Positions 21,720 through 31,713 of a DNA stretch of 64,000 nucleotides are shown here, in pieces (position 1 is the stretch's first letter; the number at the start of each line of letters is the position of its first letter). The position numbers and the translations under genes were made by a program. This DNA is from Blastobasis lacticolella (Eukaryota > Arthropoda > Insecta > Lepidoptera > Blastobasidae): the NCBI GenBank assembly GCA_905147135.1, contig LR990041.1, positions 10,415,907 to 10,479,906 on the forward strand, written 5' to 3'. Under the pieces are notes generated by a model. It did not search any database. It saw nothing but the letters and a program-made list of their open reading frames with translations, and had not been told where the DNA came from.

Positions 21720-21890
21720 TACATATTATAAAACTACTTCCACGCCGCGTTTGTCTGCCTGTCCATCTGTTTGCGATAAACTCAACAACTACTACTAAAC
21801 GGATTTTTATGCGATTTTCACCAATAGACAGAGTGATTTATGAAGAAGGTTTATTTGTATAATTTGTTAAGGTTTACCCGTGCTAAGCCG
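21720..21890 (+). mobile_element. Helitron-like fragment
   Basis: CACGCCGCGTTTGTCTGCCT, CTACTACTAAACGGATTTTT, CGATTTTCACCAATAGACAG and AGTGATTTATGAAGAAGG follow the Lep1-type order. Diverged from the 21.0 kb copy. Confidence 0.55.
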
Positions 21891-22369
21891 GTGCGTGTCA
21901 CTTGTTTACAAATAACATGTTAGCTGTTTACGTCGTCGTGAAAAATCCTTGATTCTAAGAAATAATTGTATGTAATAAGATAGAAAATCTATGTTTATTT
22001 TTTTTGAGCAGTCTAACCTTCGGTACTACTAGTCATATTTGAAAGCCCAATACTTGCCATAGCCTATCTTACATTATTCTAAGATCCTTAAGAAACCGAG
22101 TAATTTACCATAATAAGTTCAGAAAGATCGCGTCCATTCGCGGGCCATCCGTGGCAGAAAGCGGCCGGATATTAAACAGCGGGTGAATCCGCAGGGCTGT
22201 GTCCCAGATGTTTACCTATGTAGGGACTACTCCTCTTTCAACTTTACAGGAATCCATAGTTGTAAATTATGGTCTTAACAAGCATATCCCTCTTTTTTTA
22301 GTGCTCTTTGTAAGTAGACGTTATTTATTTGTGAATGTTTATAAAAGGTTTTTACGGGGTCGGCAACTT
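21891..22369. other. Non-coding DNA
   Basis: A small GC-rich patch (CGCGGGCCATCCGTGGCAGA, 22,139) is the only compositional feature; no supported gene. Confidence 0.45.
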
Positions 22370-22440
22370 GTGGGTGATGCCCCTGGTATTGCAAACGTCC
22401 ATAGGATGCGGTGACTGCTTACCATCAGGCAGGCTGTAAG
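22370..22440 (+). mobile_element. LINE 3' tail fragment
   Basis: GTCCATAGGATGCGGTGACT and GCTTACCATCAGGCAGGCTG belong to the CATCAGGTGG tail family. Confidence 0.5.
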
Positions 22441-22477
22441 CTTATTAGCCACCATAGTAAATAAATAAATAATCGTG

Positions 22478-22558
22478 GACAAATTCACACAGCGCCATCT
22501 AGCCCCAAACTAAGCAAATGTACTGTGGGTGCTAGCTAACTGATATACTACTTATATA
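22478..22558 (-). mobile_element. SINE-B, truncated at an LTR border
   Basis: ATTCACACAGCGCCATCTAG then GTACTGTGGGTGCTAGCTAA and CTGATATACTACTTATATA match the copies at 58,615 and 61,568. The tRNA-like head expected further right is missing: the sequence stops at the TATA abutting the LTR at 22,559. Confidence 0.65.
22555..22558. other. Target site duplication TATA (left)
   Basis: TATA precedes the left LTR and follows the right LTR at 28,104-28,107. The right flank is a (TA)n run, so the support is moderate. Confidence 0.6.
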
Positions 22559-23016
22559 TGACGGATGCGGTCAATAGTACGGACTCATGTGGTCAATAGT
22601 ACGGACTCATGACGAAGAAAACGGAAGTGGGAGTGCGCCCTCTGGTGGGGCGTGCTGACAGAGTCTCGACGGCACGACTCGGGCCGAGTGGCGGCCATTC
22701 TTGGCGCGACCGCCGCCGAGGAGTGACGGGTCTTGAAACTGTCTCCACATTTCGTTTATAGAAAGTGTTATTTACGTTTGAAAATAAAGTAATTTTAAAA
22801 TTACTTTTGAAATAAGAAAGTTAATCACCTCAACTGCCTACATTGTGATACTGCTCTGATTTCAAGTGAAATTATAAGTGATGTGCAAAAATTAATTGGA
22901 ATAAATACAGTAGAGTAAATGTGAACCTTTTCTTTAATTTATCTGGACGATCTAATACTGATATCACCACCCTGATGACAATGATCCTGATACACCCTTT
23001 CCTTCACGCGACGACA
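22559..23016 (+). repeat. LARD-like element, left LTR (458 bp)
   Basis: Starts TGACGGATGCGG, ends CACGCGACGACA. It carries a 22-bp tandem duplication (GGTCAATAGTACGGACTCAT at 22,569 and 22,591), a GC-rich middle (22,630-22,730) and AATAAA at 22,782 and 22,901. Confidence 0.93.
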
Positions 23017-23276
23017 TCAGAAGCGGTGATGACGAACGCAACGCCCAAGAGATGGTATGATGAGAAGCGACAAAGAAAATGCAGATAACGCTTTGTGGAA
23101 GCGTAATAATAAAAGGAAAGTGATTACTCGATCCAGTTGAATTGCCTACATTAAAATATAAAATGATTAAACACGTTCAAAGCGCAGCCAAGAGTCCAAA
23201 CACCCCGAGATATAAGACAAAGACTTCGTCAGACAGATTGGAGGATTTATAAAGTAAACAACAAATCATCTGTAAC

Positions 23277-23345
23277 AATTGGTTATGGTCAAGGCAGACC
23301 TCGGGCCTTCGAGAGCACCATTGGGATATTGACACCATTATTAAA
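23277..23345 (+). mobile_element. SINE-A 3' fragment inside the LARD
   Basis: GGTTATGGTCAAGGCAGACC, TCGGGCCTTCGAGAGCACCA and TTGGGATATTGACACCATTA match the SINE-A 3' end. Diverged, hence older than the last transposition of the host element. Confidence 0.65.
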
Positions 23346-24342
23346 AATCGAGTGAAACTTACTATGGACGGCACTTTGGTATGTATTCTTTGTTTTTGCG
23401 AAACTTAATTTAGATTACTCATGTAAAATATTCCCCTCTTTTAACAAAAAGAAATAGTGTTAGTTGAATAATTTGCGTAGTTCTAAATTAGCCAGCTAAA
23501 GTTTATTCAATGAAGTTAAAGTAAATGCTTAGATTTAGATTCATTTAGCAGTGTGGTTTGACACCACAATTAAATTAATTGCTTAAATTTCTGCAGATAA
23601 ATAAAACGATTATTATTTTTATTTTTTTTAAGTTTTACTAATACAATTATTTTCTTCTATTGCATAACAATGGGGTACAACGGTTCGTTTCACCTACGAG
23701 AACAACATTGCAATGCAACGCTGGACTGGTAGCCTCAACGTGATTGTTTCAACATGGGACGATGGTAGACAATCTGCGAGTGTTGCGTACATGACTGAGA
23801 AATGATGTGATATTGACAGTTCCTCTTTATCTGGTGAGTCCTATACATAATTATTATTTGGTAAAAACCTGTGCTGAAAAGAGGCTCCCTAGCAGATTTT
23901 AAGAGTTATTTACTTTGATAATTCAGAAAAGTATTCTGACAGAAACACTACTGATGCCCTTAGTAGAGAGAAGGGCAGGTTAATTTGTATCTTTAGTGAA
24001 ACTACAAATCGAAAGAATGTAAACAAAACAAAAAGAACGTCATTTATGGTCAGTGTTACAAATTGTTGGTAAAGATGTCAAAAACTACTGCCAAGTTTAA
24101 TAAATATTAGCTTTTGCGGGTACCTATGTCAAATAAAGAATTATGTTAAATCCCTCTAAATGTTACAGTACACTGTGTTAAAATTAAAAAAGTGACATTT
24201 AATCTAAGATTATTTTACCATCTTGAAACACGCTATGATTTAACGTATTACCAACATCACGTCAGTTATCGGAAAACAAGAATAAGAAATACTTGAAAGC
24301 ATAGTCCTCTTATTTTTATAAATTGAGTGCGTAAGCATCGTT

Positions 24343-24540
24343 ATGGTGGTACTGCTGCTGATTGACTTCTTCTTCTTGATCGTTACCTCACTGCTGAGGA
24401 TCGTGACATCTTCGGAGTTTGTCTCCATCGGATGTAATGCGACGTTGACGGATGTATCTCTTCGGACTTCGGCCTCTGGGTCTCTTGCCTTCGACTTTTC
24501 CCGTCACCATAAATCGTTCCAGATTGCTGATTAAGTAAAT
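24343..24540 (-). pseudogene. RTE-type LINE C-terminal fragment inside the LARD
   Basis: The minus strand reads MVTGKVEGKRPRGRSPKRYI, then after interruptions RCHDPQQ and a stop, the C-terminal pattern of lepidopteran endonuclease/reverse transcriptase LINEs. It lies within a 159-codon ORF (24,388-24,867) whose upstream part is not recognisable, so that ORF is probably fortuitous. Confidence 0.6.
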
Positions 24541-26386
24541 ATTTGATAATAACAGTGTGGCAGGGATGCCGTAGCAGTGAGTTTGTGGAACATTTAGCTG
24601 GTGTACTTTAGGATGTTGTATCTTAGAGATAGGATAGGCTTCGAATGTGCAAAATTTCAATAATGACCCAGTAAAGATCTCCGCGATTTTTATGCGAGCG
24701 GGAGGGTGCCAACATGTATCGAAAAAAAAAAGAGAAAAATTGTTAGCGTGTTTGTTTACATTTAACAGGAGACATTCGAACGAACTTTTCCATATTTCAG
24801 TATGATTGTTATTGTGGTCGTAGTTTCCCAATGTTATAGAAGATATCCGCGGTAACAATGGGATCACTCATATACGTTTCTTTTAATACTACAAAACGGA
24901 AAAAAAAGGGGTAGTTTGGTTAGTAATTTATTTTTATGTTGGTATCAAGTTATTAATCGAAAGAAAAAGTAAATACGAGTAAGTGAACTGATTGACGGTA
25001 GATAATTTCGATTTATGTTTTGAGTAACTAAAGATAAACCTGTGACTTGGTTCGACCGAAAACCATTTGTTCTATGTTAATATGACTTAGTTTGACCGAG
25101 TTAAAGAATTTGTTAGACGGATCTATCTAAGAAGCTAACTCAATATGTGACGTCTATCGAGCCGAGGTTTTTATAAGATTTATGTGATAGTTTTGTTTTC
25201 TTAAAATTTCGTAATTCGCATCATCGGATGGAGGTGATCGTGTTTTATCACTGATGGTGAGCTGATGGAGCCTATGGGAGAGTTTTATGGTTGCTTACCG
25301 GCCTGATGGAGGCTATGGGAGCGTGGCTAATAGAAGGTAGTTGTTTCAATCTTTGTGAGAAAATGTTGAACGATAATGATGTTAAGAAAGTCCAGATATT
25401 TTGGTGATTGTTCAATAGTAGGTTTATTAAATTAACTTTAACTCCGAGTACTGAAATTTCCATGATTACCGATATAAAGTAACTTTTTCGAGTTCTGTTG
25501 TTGTACCAGTAAGATGAGGCAGTGTAAGCAATGGTGAGATTTTATATCCTTCTGCCAGTACAAGTTTAGTAGTACCTGAACTGTTGTTGAGGTCAAATAT
25601 CCTGATTTATTTGGCTGACATGGAGTGGCCTGGAAATCATGTGTGTGATAGCCCCGAAAGTCTCGATGTTGTGGCTGTAGATGGCAAATTTAATGTTGTA
25701 ATTTTTTTTTTAGAAGGCGTCTGTATGGGACACCTTCATTATTACAATCATTGTTAAATCGTTTCAAAATGGGAGGCTAAAACATAACGTAAACTCTAAA
25801 TAGAGTATACTTGCTCGAACAGTTAAAATTGATGACGATGATTATTTCTTGTTTAGTTTTGGTGTGGTAACATATGAACTGGATGGTAACAACTTACCTA
25901 TGACTGGCGTAACAGATAAACGTGAGAGCTTCATATTATTAAACTCCTGATTTAGTTTTGATATTGAGCAGTAGAGATAATGTTGTTTTTGTAGAGATAT
26001 CACCGTGAACATTTGTTTGGGTCTGTGACGATTACTTCTTATATAACTCGTAGACCGTTATTACGTGTTATGATAGCAGAAATGACTGTGTTACCTATCA
26101 CTGACTTAGTGCAGATTTGGTCGAAGAGTTGACCACGAGCTGAGAGTCTATAGACAGCTATTAGTGAAGTAAAGCGTGTTAAAGTTACTACTTCATGATT
26201 TCAGCAATTTCATATTAAAAAGTATACTGTATAGTCTAGCAGTGGCTACATAAGTACGGCTACTACAGTGGTGCCCCTATATTATAGAAAGAGGTTATTA
26301 CTAGAGTCTATAAGTACCTACTGGTTTAAAAAATGTGACGAATGAACAACACTGAGCTTATATGTTGGCAATGTTTATTAACGCCT

Positions 26387-26760
26387 GGGTGGCTCCCGCC
26401 TGTGTGGCTCCCGCCTGTGTGGCTCCCGCCTGTGTGGCTCCCGCCTGTGTGGCTCCCGCCCGTGTGGATCCCGCCTGTGTGGCTCCCGCCTGGGTGGCTC
26501 CCGCCTGTGTGGCTTCCGCCTCTGTGGCACCCGCCTGTGTGGCATTCCGCCTGTGTGGCATCCCGCCTGTGTGGCATCTCGCCTGTGTGGCATCTTGCCT
26601 GTGTGGCATCCCGCCTGTTTGGCATTTCGCCTGTGTGGCATTTCGCCTGTGTGGCATTTAGCCTGTGAGGCATTCCGCCTGTATGGCATTTTGCCGGTGT
26701 GGTATTTTTCTGTGTGGCATTTCGCCTCTGTGCCATTTACCCTTGTGTGACATCTTACCT
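26387..26760. repeat. Minisatellite, 15-bp then 16-bp units
   Basis: Ten units of GTGTGGCTCCCGCCT (15 bp, 26,387-26,536) pass without a break into about thirteen units of GTGTGGCATCCCGCCT type (16 bp, to about 26,745), which decay rightwards. The 15-bp period gives long stop-free frames on both strands. These are low-complexity translations (QAGAT and HRREP repeats) and not credible genes. Degenerate GTGTGG words continue to 26,990. Confidence 0.9.
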
Positions 26761-26849
26761 GTATCGTGCTATGGCAGACGTGATACAGGATATAGAATAT
26801 ACTCGTAGTTTGACGATTAGAGTGGGACTGACCAGAGTGACACCCAGTC

Positions 26850-26995
26850 TGTGTGGCACCTAGTCTGTGTGGTATTTCGCTATTGTGCAGGTCCAGTTGC
26901 GTGCCGGCCCGGTTGCGAGGCGGCCCGAATGCGTGGCTGCCCGTCTGATAGCGTTCGTCAGTGTGGTGGTTCGCCTGTGTGTCATTTCTTCTGTA
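26850..26995. repeat. Degenerate GTGTGG-containing repeats
   Basis: CAGTCTGTGTGGCACCTAGT, CTGTGTGGTATTTCGC and TTCGCCTGTGTGTCATTTCT resemble the minisatellite. Between them is a GC-rich part with CCGGCCCGGTTGCGAGGCGG. Confidence 0.6.
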
Positions 26996-27645
26996 TGGTA
27001 ATATTACTCTTATTTTTAAAATTAGGATGGCGCTGACGGATGACCAAAATCATATGGCATTTAATGAAAGAGTGTTTCGATCACACTCGAAGTAACATTG
27101 GGTCTTTTGCCGAGTACTGAAAATTTTATGTAGGTAGGTATGTCACATATTTGTAGTAAATCTAAGTACCTACAGTAATGGAGGTCGGGGACAGTACACG
27201 AGCTTTGTGATTGGATTTGTGATGTTTCCCACTCAACAAAACACACTGGTGATGATGATGAAACCTTCATTTGTGGTAATTGTGATACGGTTCATAGTCT
27301 GGTGTCCTGTCACGCCTCTCTCATAAACTGAAGCCGTAGCTGAATTTATGTCGGCAACTTAGAAAGAATAACTTGTGTACGAGATGATGTTGTTCTCTCA
27401 AGTCTCTCTCAATCTACGGAAGTTTAGTATGATAAATGATAATGTACGTATGTTTTATGTGTACACAAATAGCAGTTACTTAAGTATTGATGGGTTGAAG
27501 CAGTCGTGATAGATCCAATCACATGATTCATAAGACTTACTTGGGTGATGTGTTGTGGTCAGAAGTGACCGAGCGAATATGGTACTGTGCTATGGTTTTC
27601 ATGTTTCAGATAACACACGAGGACGTGTGTATAGCAGGACGGCCG
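26996..27645. other. Non-coding right part of the LARD interior
   Basis: No supported ORF. The last bases before the right LTR (GTATAGCAGGACGGCCG) are only partly purine-rich, so a polypurine tract is not obvious. Confidence 0.5.
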
Positions 27646-28103
27646 TGACGGATGCGGTCAATAGTACGGACTCATGTGGTCAATAGTACGGACTCATGAC
27701 GAAGAAAACGGAAGTGGGAGTGCGCCCTCTAGTGGGGCGTGCTGACAGAGTCTCGACGGCACGACTCGGGCCGAGTGGCGGCCATTCTTGGCGCGACCGC
27801 CGCCGAGGAGTGACGGGTCTTGAAACTGTCTCCACATTTCGTTTATAGAAAGTGTTATTTACGTTTGAAAATAAAGTAATTTTAAAATTACTTTTGAAAT
27901 AAGAAAGTTAATCACCTCAACTGCCTACATTGTGATACTGCTCTGATTTCAAGTGAAATTATAAGTGATGTGCAAAAATTAATTGGAATAAATACAGTAG
28001 AGTAAATGTGAACCTTTTCTTTAATTTATCTGGACGATCTAATACTGATATCACCACCCTGATGACAATGATCCTGATACACCCTTTCCTTCACGCGACG
28101 ACA
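27646..28103 (+). repeat. LARD-like element, right LTR (458 bp)
   Basis: Identical to 22,559-23,016 except A at 27,731. TATA follows. Confidence 0.93.
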
Positions 28104-28287
28104 TATATATATATGTATAGTGGTATAAAAAATTGTAAAAAGACTAGACGTGGTTGTCGCAGTAGTTATGCTCAAAGCAATCAATCAAAATTTATGTTCA
28201 ATTGTCATTGTCGAAGACTTGCCTTTCAATTCAATTTTCGACGTGATATTTTTCTAGTAATAATATTACTTGTTAATGATTGCTTTC

Positions 28288-28375
28288 CCACTGCTGGGCA
28301 AAGGCCTCCTCCCCTATTCTTCCATACTTCGCGATCGTTTGCTATGGTTTGCCAATCCCTGTCGAATCAGTTGCC
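28288..28375 (-). mobile_element. RTE-type LINE C-terminal fragment
   Basis: CCCACTGCTGGGCAAAGGCC on the plus strand with CTTCGCGATCG and TTTGCCAATCCCTGTCGA; same pattern as 7,395-7,540. Confidence 0.6.
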
Positions 28376-28467
28376 CAGCAGTAGGATGTTTCAAACAATA
28401 ATACTCGCTTTTCATTTGGTGAGAAAGAATATCATCTTCGCGTTAATGGTCCATCATCAAGGATTTT

Positions 28468-28725
28468 GACAGATCAGATAATAATCAGATAATGACCCTG
28501 CTACCGCGGGAACCTGACCATATTGTATCATAGTTACACATTCAGTCACCTGAATATGCAGGTTTCTTTACGATGAATGCCCTCACCGGTAAAGTATCGG
28601 TTAGTATATTCAACTAATGTATATAACTCAGAAAAGAGACATTGGTACATGGCCGCAATGGGATTCGAGCCCGGTACCTCTCGCTTACGAGTCGGACACC
28701 ATAACCACTCCGCCACGGACGCTCA
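28468..28725 (-). mobile_element. SINE-A, reverse copy, 3' truncated
   Basis: On the minus strand: head GAGCGTCCGTGGCGGAGTGG, CGACTCGTAAGCGAGAGGTA, a diverged B box GGGCTCGAATCCC, body to ACCTGACC...ATTATCTGATTA. The hairpin loop reads GTGA in place of GCGA (28,537-28,558). The last part of the body is missing. Confidence 0.85.
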
Positions 28726-29729
28726 AACCTTTGATAATAATCATTTCTAATTTTCTAACGGTCTACTGCTCTTCAGCATCATCCACAACCTTAACTCTAC
28801 GTGAAAAGAAACATACGACTCAAGACAGACTCGTCTCCCGTCTATAGGTTCCATTCTCGCCTAATGAAACTGACTATAAATCGTTGGAAATATTTTCATT
28901 TAAATTTCGGGAGCATAATATTGCCTGGGAGGGGCCACACTACGTTAATGAAACGCATACCTTGAAAACGTGACCCGCCCAACGGCATGCTGGATATACC
29001 GTATCACTTCCAAGCGAATACTTAGCGCAAGATATTTAATTTTGGCCTAACTGCTCCGCACTGGTGGTAGTAAATAATTTTTGAAGACACACGTAGTCGT
29101 TGCTTGTATTTCTACTGAGATGGCTACAGTTTTTGTTTTTTCTAAGACAACGCTTATACGACAGATTGTTACTTGACAAACGGAATAGCAAGGGCAATGA
29201 TCAGCAAGCGGGTTACTTGCTGGTAAATGATCTTCGCCGCCCATGCAACATTTTTGGACAAAGGTTTCGCTCCTATGTAATTTACGTCTGGGTATACCGT
29301 TGCAAAAAGGTAATTCCATAACAAGGTCGTATTTGTATTTGACGTGCGTGTATTTTATGTTTGATCTATGTGTTTGTAGTTTATAAGGGTACTACTTATC
29401 CTCGTGAAAAAGGGTGTACTGATATTGTAAGCTAACTAAAGCTAATAAATACATTGCATTCAAATTACGTAGAAAATAAAAACGATTTCAAACAACGACT
29501 TATCTTAACTGAATGTTATGTCAGTTTCCTTACCGCTTTAAAGGAGCAGCCATTTTTATTTACGATGGCAGCGCTTGCGTACCTGAGAAGGGAAATTTAT
29601 TAAATGAAGCTCGAGAAAACGAAACAAAATGCTTTGTAATTATTCATCTGGCTCCACTTAACCAAAGATGGTTAGAAAGAAAGAATACGTACTTGGTTAA
29701 AATGTAAACTCGTTTCTATTTTTTTTTAT
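28726..29729. other. Non-coding DNA
   Basis: ORFs at 29,047-29,319 (-) and 29,100-29,321 (+) overlap on opposite strands; none recognised. Confidence 0.45.
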
Positions 29730-29830
29730 GTCATACGGTAAGAAAACAGGGAAGCGGGCCACCTGAAGTAAAGTGGTCACCGCTGGCAACACCATTGCGT
29801 TGCCCACTTCCATAGCATGTAGCTCAGAAA
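29730..29830 (-). mobile_element. LINE 3' end fragment, reverse
   Basis: GAAGCGGGCCACCTGAAGTA, AAGTGGTCACCGCTGGCAAC and ACCATTGCGTTGCCCACTTC are the reverse complement of the CATCAGGTGG tail family. Confidence 0.65.
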
Positions 29831-30240
29831 GCTACGGTATTGTAATGGGCATATATACTATGATTAATAATAAATTATTGTCAATCGAGTGAAACATAGA
29901 CAATTTGGTTGATGAGCTTACATGCATATTTTGATAGCAAATGCATAATAAACTAACAATATCAAATCAGTTTTACCGGAATCGATCGATGCAAGACTAA
30001 GGAGTTGTGTCAGGATAGAGCAAAGTGGCGGCCCATCGTTTCTGCCTACTTCGCCTGTGGGACAGAGGCGTGTATGTAAGTATGTATGTTTTACTGAAAC
30101 GTTATTTCTAATCACTATATTCATATTAAATTAAAACTATGATTAGCTATAATAATTATGATGTAGGTATAGTGATTATCTCTACCGTTCCGACGAAATG
30201 AATACGTACGTACCTACAATCTTCACAAGTACGATACTTA
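29831..30240. other. AT-rich non-coding DNA
   Basis: Nothing supported. Confidence 0.45.
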
Positions 30241-30241
30241 C

Positions 30242-30380
30242 CATCACCGGCAGTCTGCCTCATAAATACTAGCAGCAGACAGTAACCCTCATCGTTCGTT
30301 ATTTTTATCGCTCTCCCCGAAAATGTATCAGCAATAATTATCGCTGGCAACACAGCAATCGGCTGGCGAAAAATGCTCAT
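30242..30380 (-). other. Possible exon with strong donor site (speculative)
   Basis: On the minus strand an ATG at 30,380 opens a frame of 46 codons (MSIFRQPIAVLPAIIIAD at its start) that meets GATG/GTAAGTATC at 30,242, an excellent splice-donor match. The N-terminus is mildly hydrophobic and could be a signal peptide. No family is recognised and no partner exon is visible, so chance remains likely. Confidence 0.2.
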
Positions 30381-30418
30381 CGATTTCCTAGTTCCCCTTC
30401 AGCATAACCGGACGGAGG

Positions 30419-30763
30419 TCAGACGGCGTTTTTGAACCATACTCCGTTTGTATAACGTCTAAAAGTTGACGGGGGCGTTTTTCTGATGTCTCTTATCGGT
30501 TGCAGCGGCGCAGAGAAGGGCCGACCCAATTTCGGAATCGACGATGAGGCACGTCTTGAGGTGGCCAGCGACTCAACGTTAAATAATAAGCAGAAAGGCT
30601 CAAACGTAAAGTACTTGACATTCGGGGTCTCGCTCTTGTTATATATAGGTAGTGTGCAAAGGTAAAGAACATGTAGATAGGATTGAACTTCGAACTCGTA
30701 TAATTTGTCAACGACACCAACCCGAAACCGCGCTAATGAATGCCTATTTATATGCTTTCTCAA
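30419..30763 (-). other. 114-codon ORF of unknown reality
   Basis: Starts MRKHINRHSLARFRVGVV and ends with a basic stretch (RDIRKTPPSTFRRYTNG). A second frame overlaps it almost fully. No motif recognised; probably fortuitous. Confidence 0.12.
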
Positions 30764-30829
30764 AACAATGGATAAGTACCTACCTATGAAAAGGCATATG
30801 AGAGTCGGCTAAAAACAATGAAATAATTA

Positions 30830-31140
30830 ATGTACGCGTGCCCACTTAGTGAAATAATTCAAGGGGCCACAGCGGGCCTTTTTCGCATCTCCTAATGTGG
30901 AATTCCTGTCAGTTCGGAGCTTTGTTTCCGTGTAATGGCCACGAAGCCAGGAAACGCCTTGATACAACGGCGCCATTCATTTTTATGACAAGGTGTGACG
31001 TGGAATTTCTTTTTGTCACAGGTTTAGGATTCTTTGATGAGTCAGCGCAAAATGAAATGCGTATTTTTCGCCGTAAACAAATGAGGTCGCGCCTTTTATG
31101 CGGCGCGCCTTATGGCACTACGGTTTTACAATAAAAAGGG
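30830..31140. promoter_or_regulatory. Possible conserved regulatory island
   Basis: About 300 bp of balanced composition between AT-rich flanks. It holds an AP-1-like TGAGTCAGC (31,038), TTTTTATGAC (30,980), CCTTTTATGC (31,092), GGCGCGCC (31,102) and CTTATGGCACTACGG. TTTTATG words resemble caudal/posterior Hox sites. Function is an inference from composition and site clustering only. Confidence 0.25.
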
Positions 31141-31319
31141 GATTGCAGTACTGATTTTCGTAGAATGTCATGTCATGTCAGTTATCTAGCACCCATAACA
31201 CATGCATTGCTTACTTTGGGGCTAGATAGCACTGTGTGGATTGTCCAACCATATTGTTATTATTATCTAATAATGAATATTATATCGCGCTCCATGACAG
31301 AAGCCGGAATTGACCTCTT

Positions 31320-31343
31320 GGATGATGATGATGATGATGATTA
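31320..31343. repeat. (GAT)n microsatellite
   Basis: GATGATGATGATGATGATGA run. Such tails often mark RTE LINE 3' ends, but no RTE sequence is clear upstream. Confidence 0.6.
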
Positions 31344-31423
31344 TATCGCTGGATATTTGGACAAATCAAATATTTGTGTGAATTTGTCTACGAATATTTA
31401 TTTTATTTATTTATTTAGGAAAT

Positions 31424-31428
31424 GTATT
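31424..31428. other. Target site duplication GTATT (left)
   Basis: GTATT here equals GTATT at 36,068-36,072, bounding the mag-like element. Confidence 0.92.
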
Positions 31429-31561
31429 TAAACAATCGGGAATATATCGGGAGACGAAATAATAAGACACATTCGATTCAGACCAAAAGCTGTAATGATG
31501 GTTCTACAAATATGTAGGTAGGTGCACCACAAACATACCTCCAATATCAATATACGTCACA
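31429..31561 (-). repeat. mag-like 3' LTR (133 bp)
   Basis: Identical to 35,935-36,067. On the minus strand it starts TGTGACG and ends TTGTTTA, so the end dinucleotides are TG and TA. Confidence 0.95.
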
Positions 31562-31570
31562 CCTCCACAG
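31562..31570 (-). promoter_or_regulatory. mag-like polypurine tract
   Basis: On the minus strand GTGGAGG directly precedes the 3' LTR, the position of the plus-strand primer. Short but well placed. Confidence 0.55.
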
Positions 31571-31713
31571 TTATTAAGAAACGCAACCTTAATAGGTAGA
31601 TACATAAATTAATCTAACATGTGTCATTGATTAAACATGTGTATGCTTAAGTATCGTAATACAGGTATAGTAATATAAAGTAAAATAGGTAAGTAAATAA
31701 CTAAAATGGGTTA

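Larger units (their letters stand above)
23017..26386. other. Non-coding interior of the LARD-like element
   Basis: No retroelement gene. ORFs are below 160 codons and lack family motifs, apart from an RTE-type LINE end at 24,343-24,540. A SINE-A 3' fragment lies at 23,277-23,345. From 25,200 to 26,300 the strand is rich in T and G with no long ORF. Confidence 0.6.
22559..28103 (+). mobile_element. LARD-like non-autonomous LTR element
   Basis: Two 458-bp direct repeats with TG...CA ends enclose 4,629 bp and are flanked by TATA. They differ at one base (G at 22,644, A at 27,731). Neither repeat alone is flanked by a direct duplication, but the pair is, which favours one element over two solo LTRs. 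The interior holds no protease, reverse transcriptase, RNase H or integrase motif, only short ORFs, decayed SINE and LINE pieces and a minisatellite. AATAAA in the LTR on the plus strand (22,782) suggests plus orientation. I do not recognise a primer site in the sequence after the left LTR (TCAGAAGCGGTGATGACG). Confidence 0.8.

Noticed and set aside
22936..22970. Translation IYLDDLILIS in the LARD LTR, resembling an RT active site
   Set aside because: It lies inside an LTR, has a stop shortly after and none of the surrounding RT motifs.
24388..24867. 159-codon minus-strand ORF as a possible LARD gene
   Set aside because: Its recognisable part is the C-terminus of an RTE LINE; the rest is unrecognisable and the frame breaks at the LINE end.
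26387..26536. CRISPR-like array of short repeats
   Set aside because: Units are contiguous with no spacers, and the genome is eukaryotic; it is a minisatellite.
26326..26750. Six overlapping ORFs of 65-136 codons, on both strands, rich in QAGAT, HRREP or PPVW repeats
   Set aside because: They are translations of a 15/16-bp minisatellite without stops in any frame; no real protein pattern.
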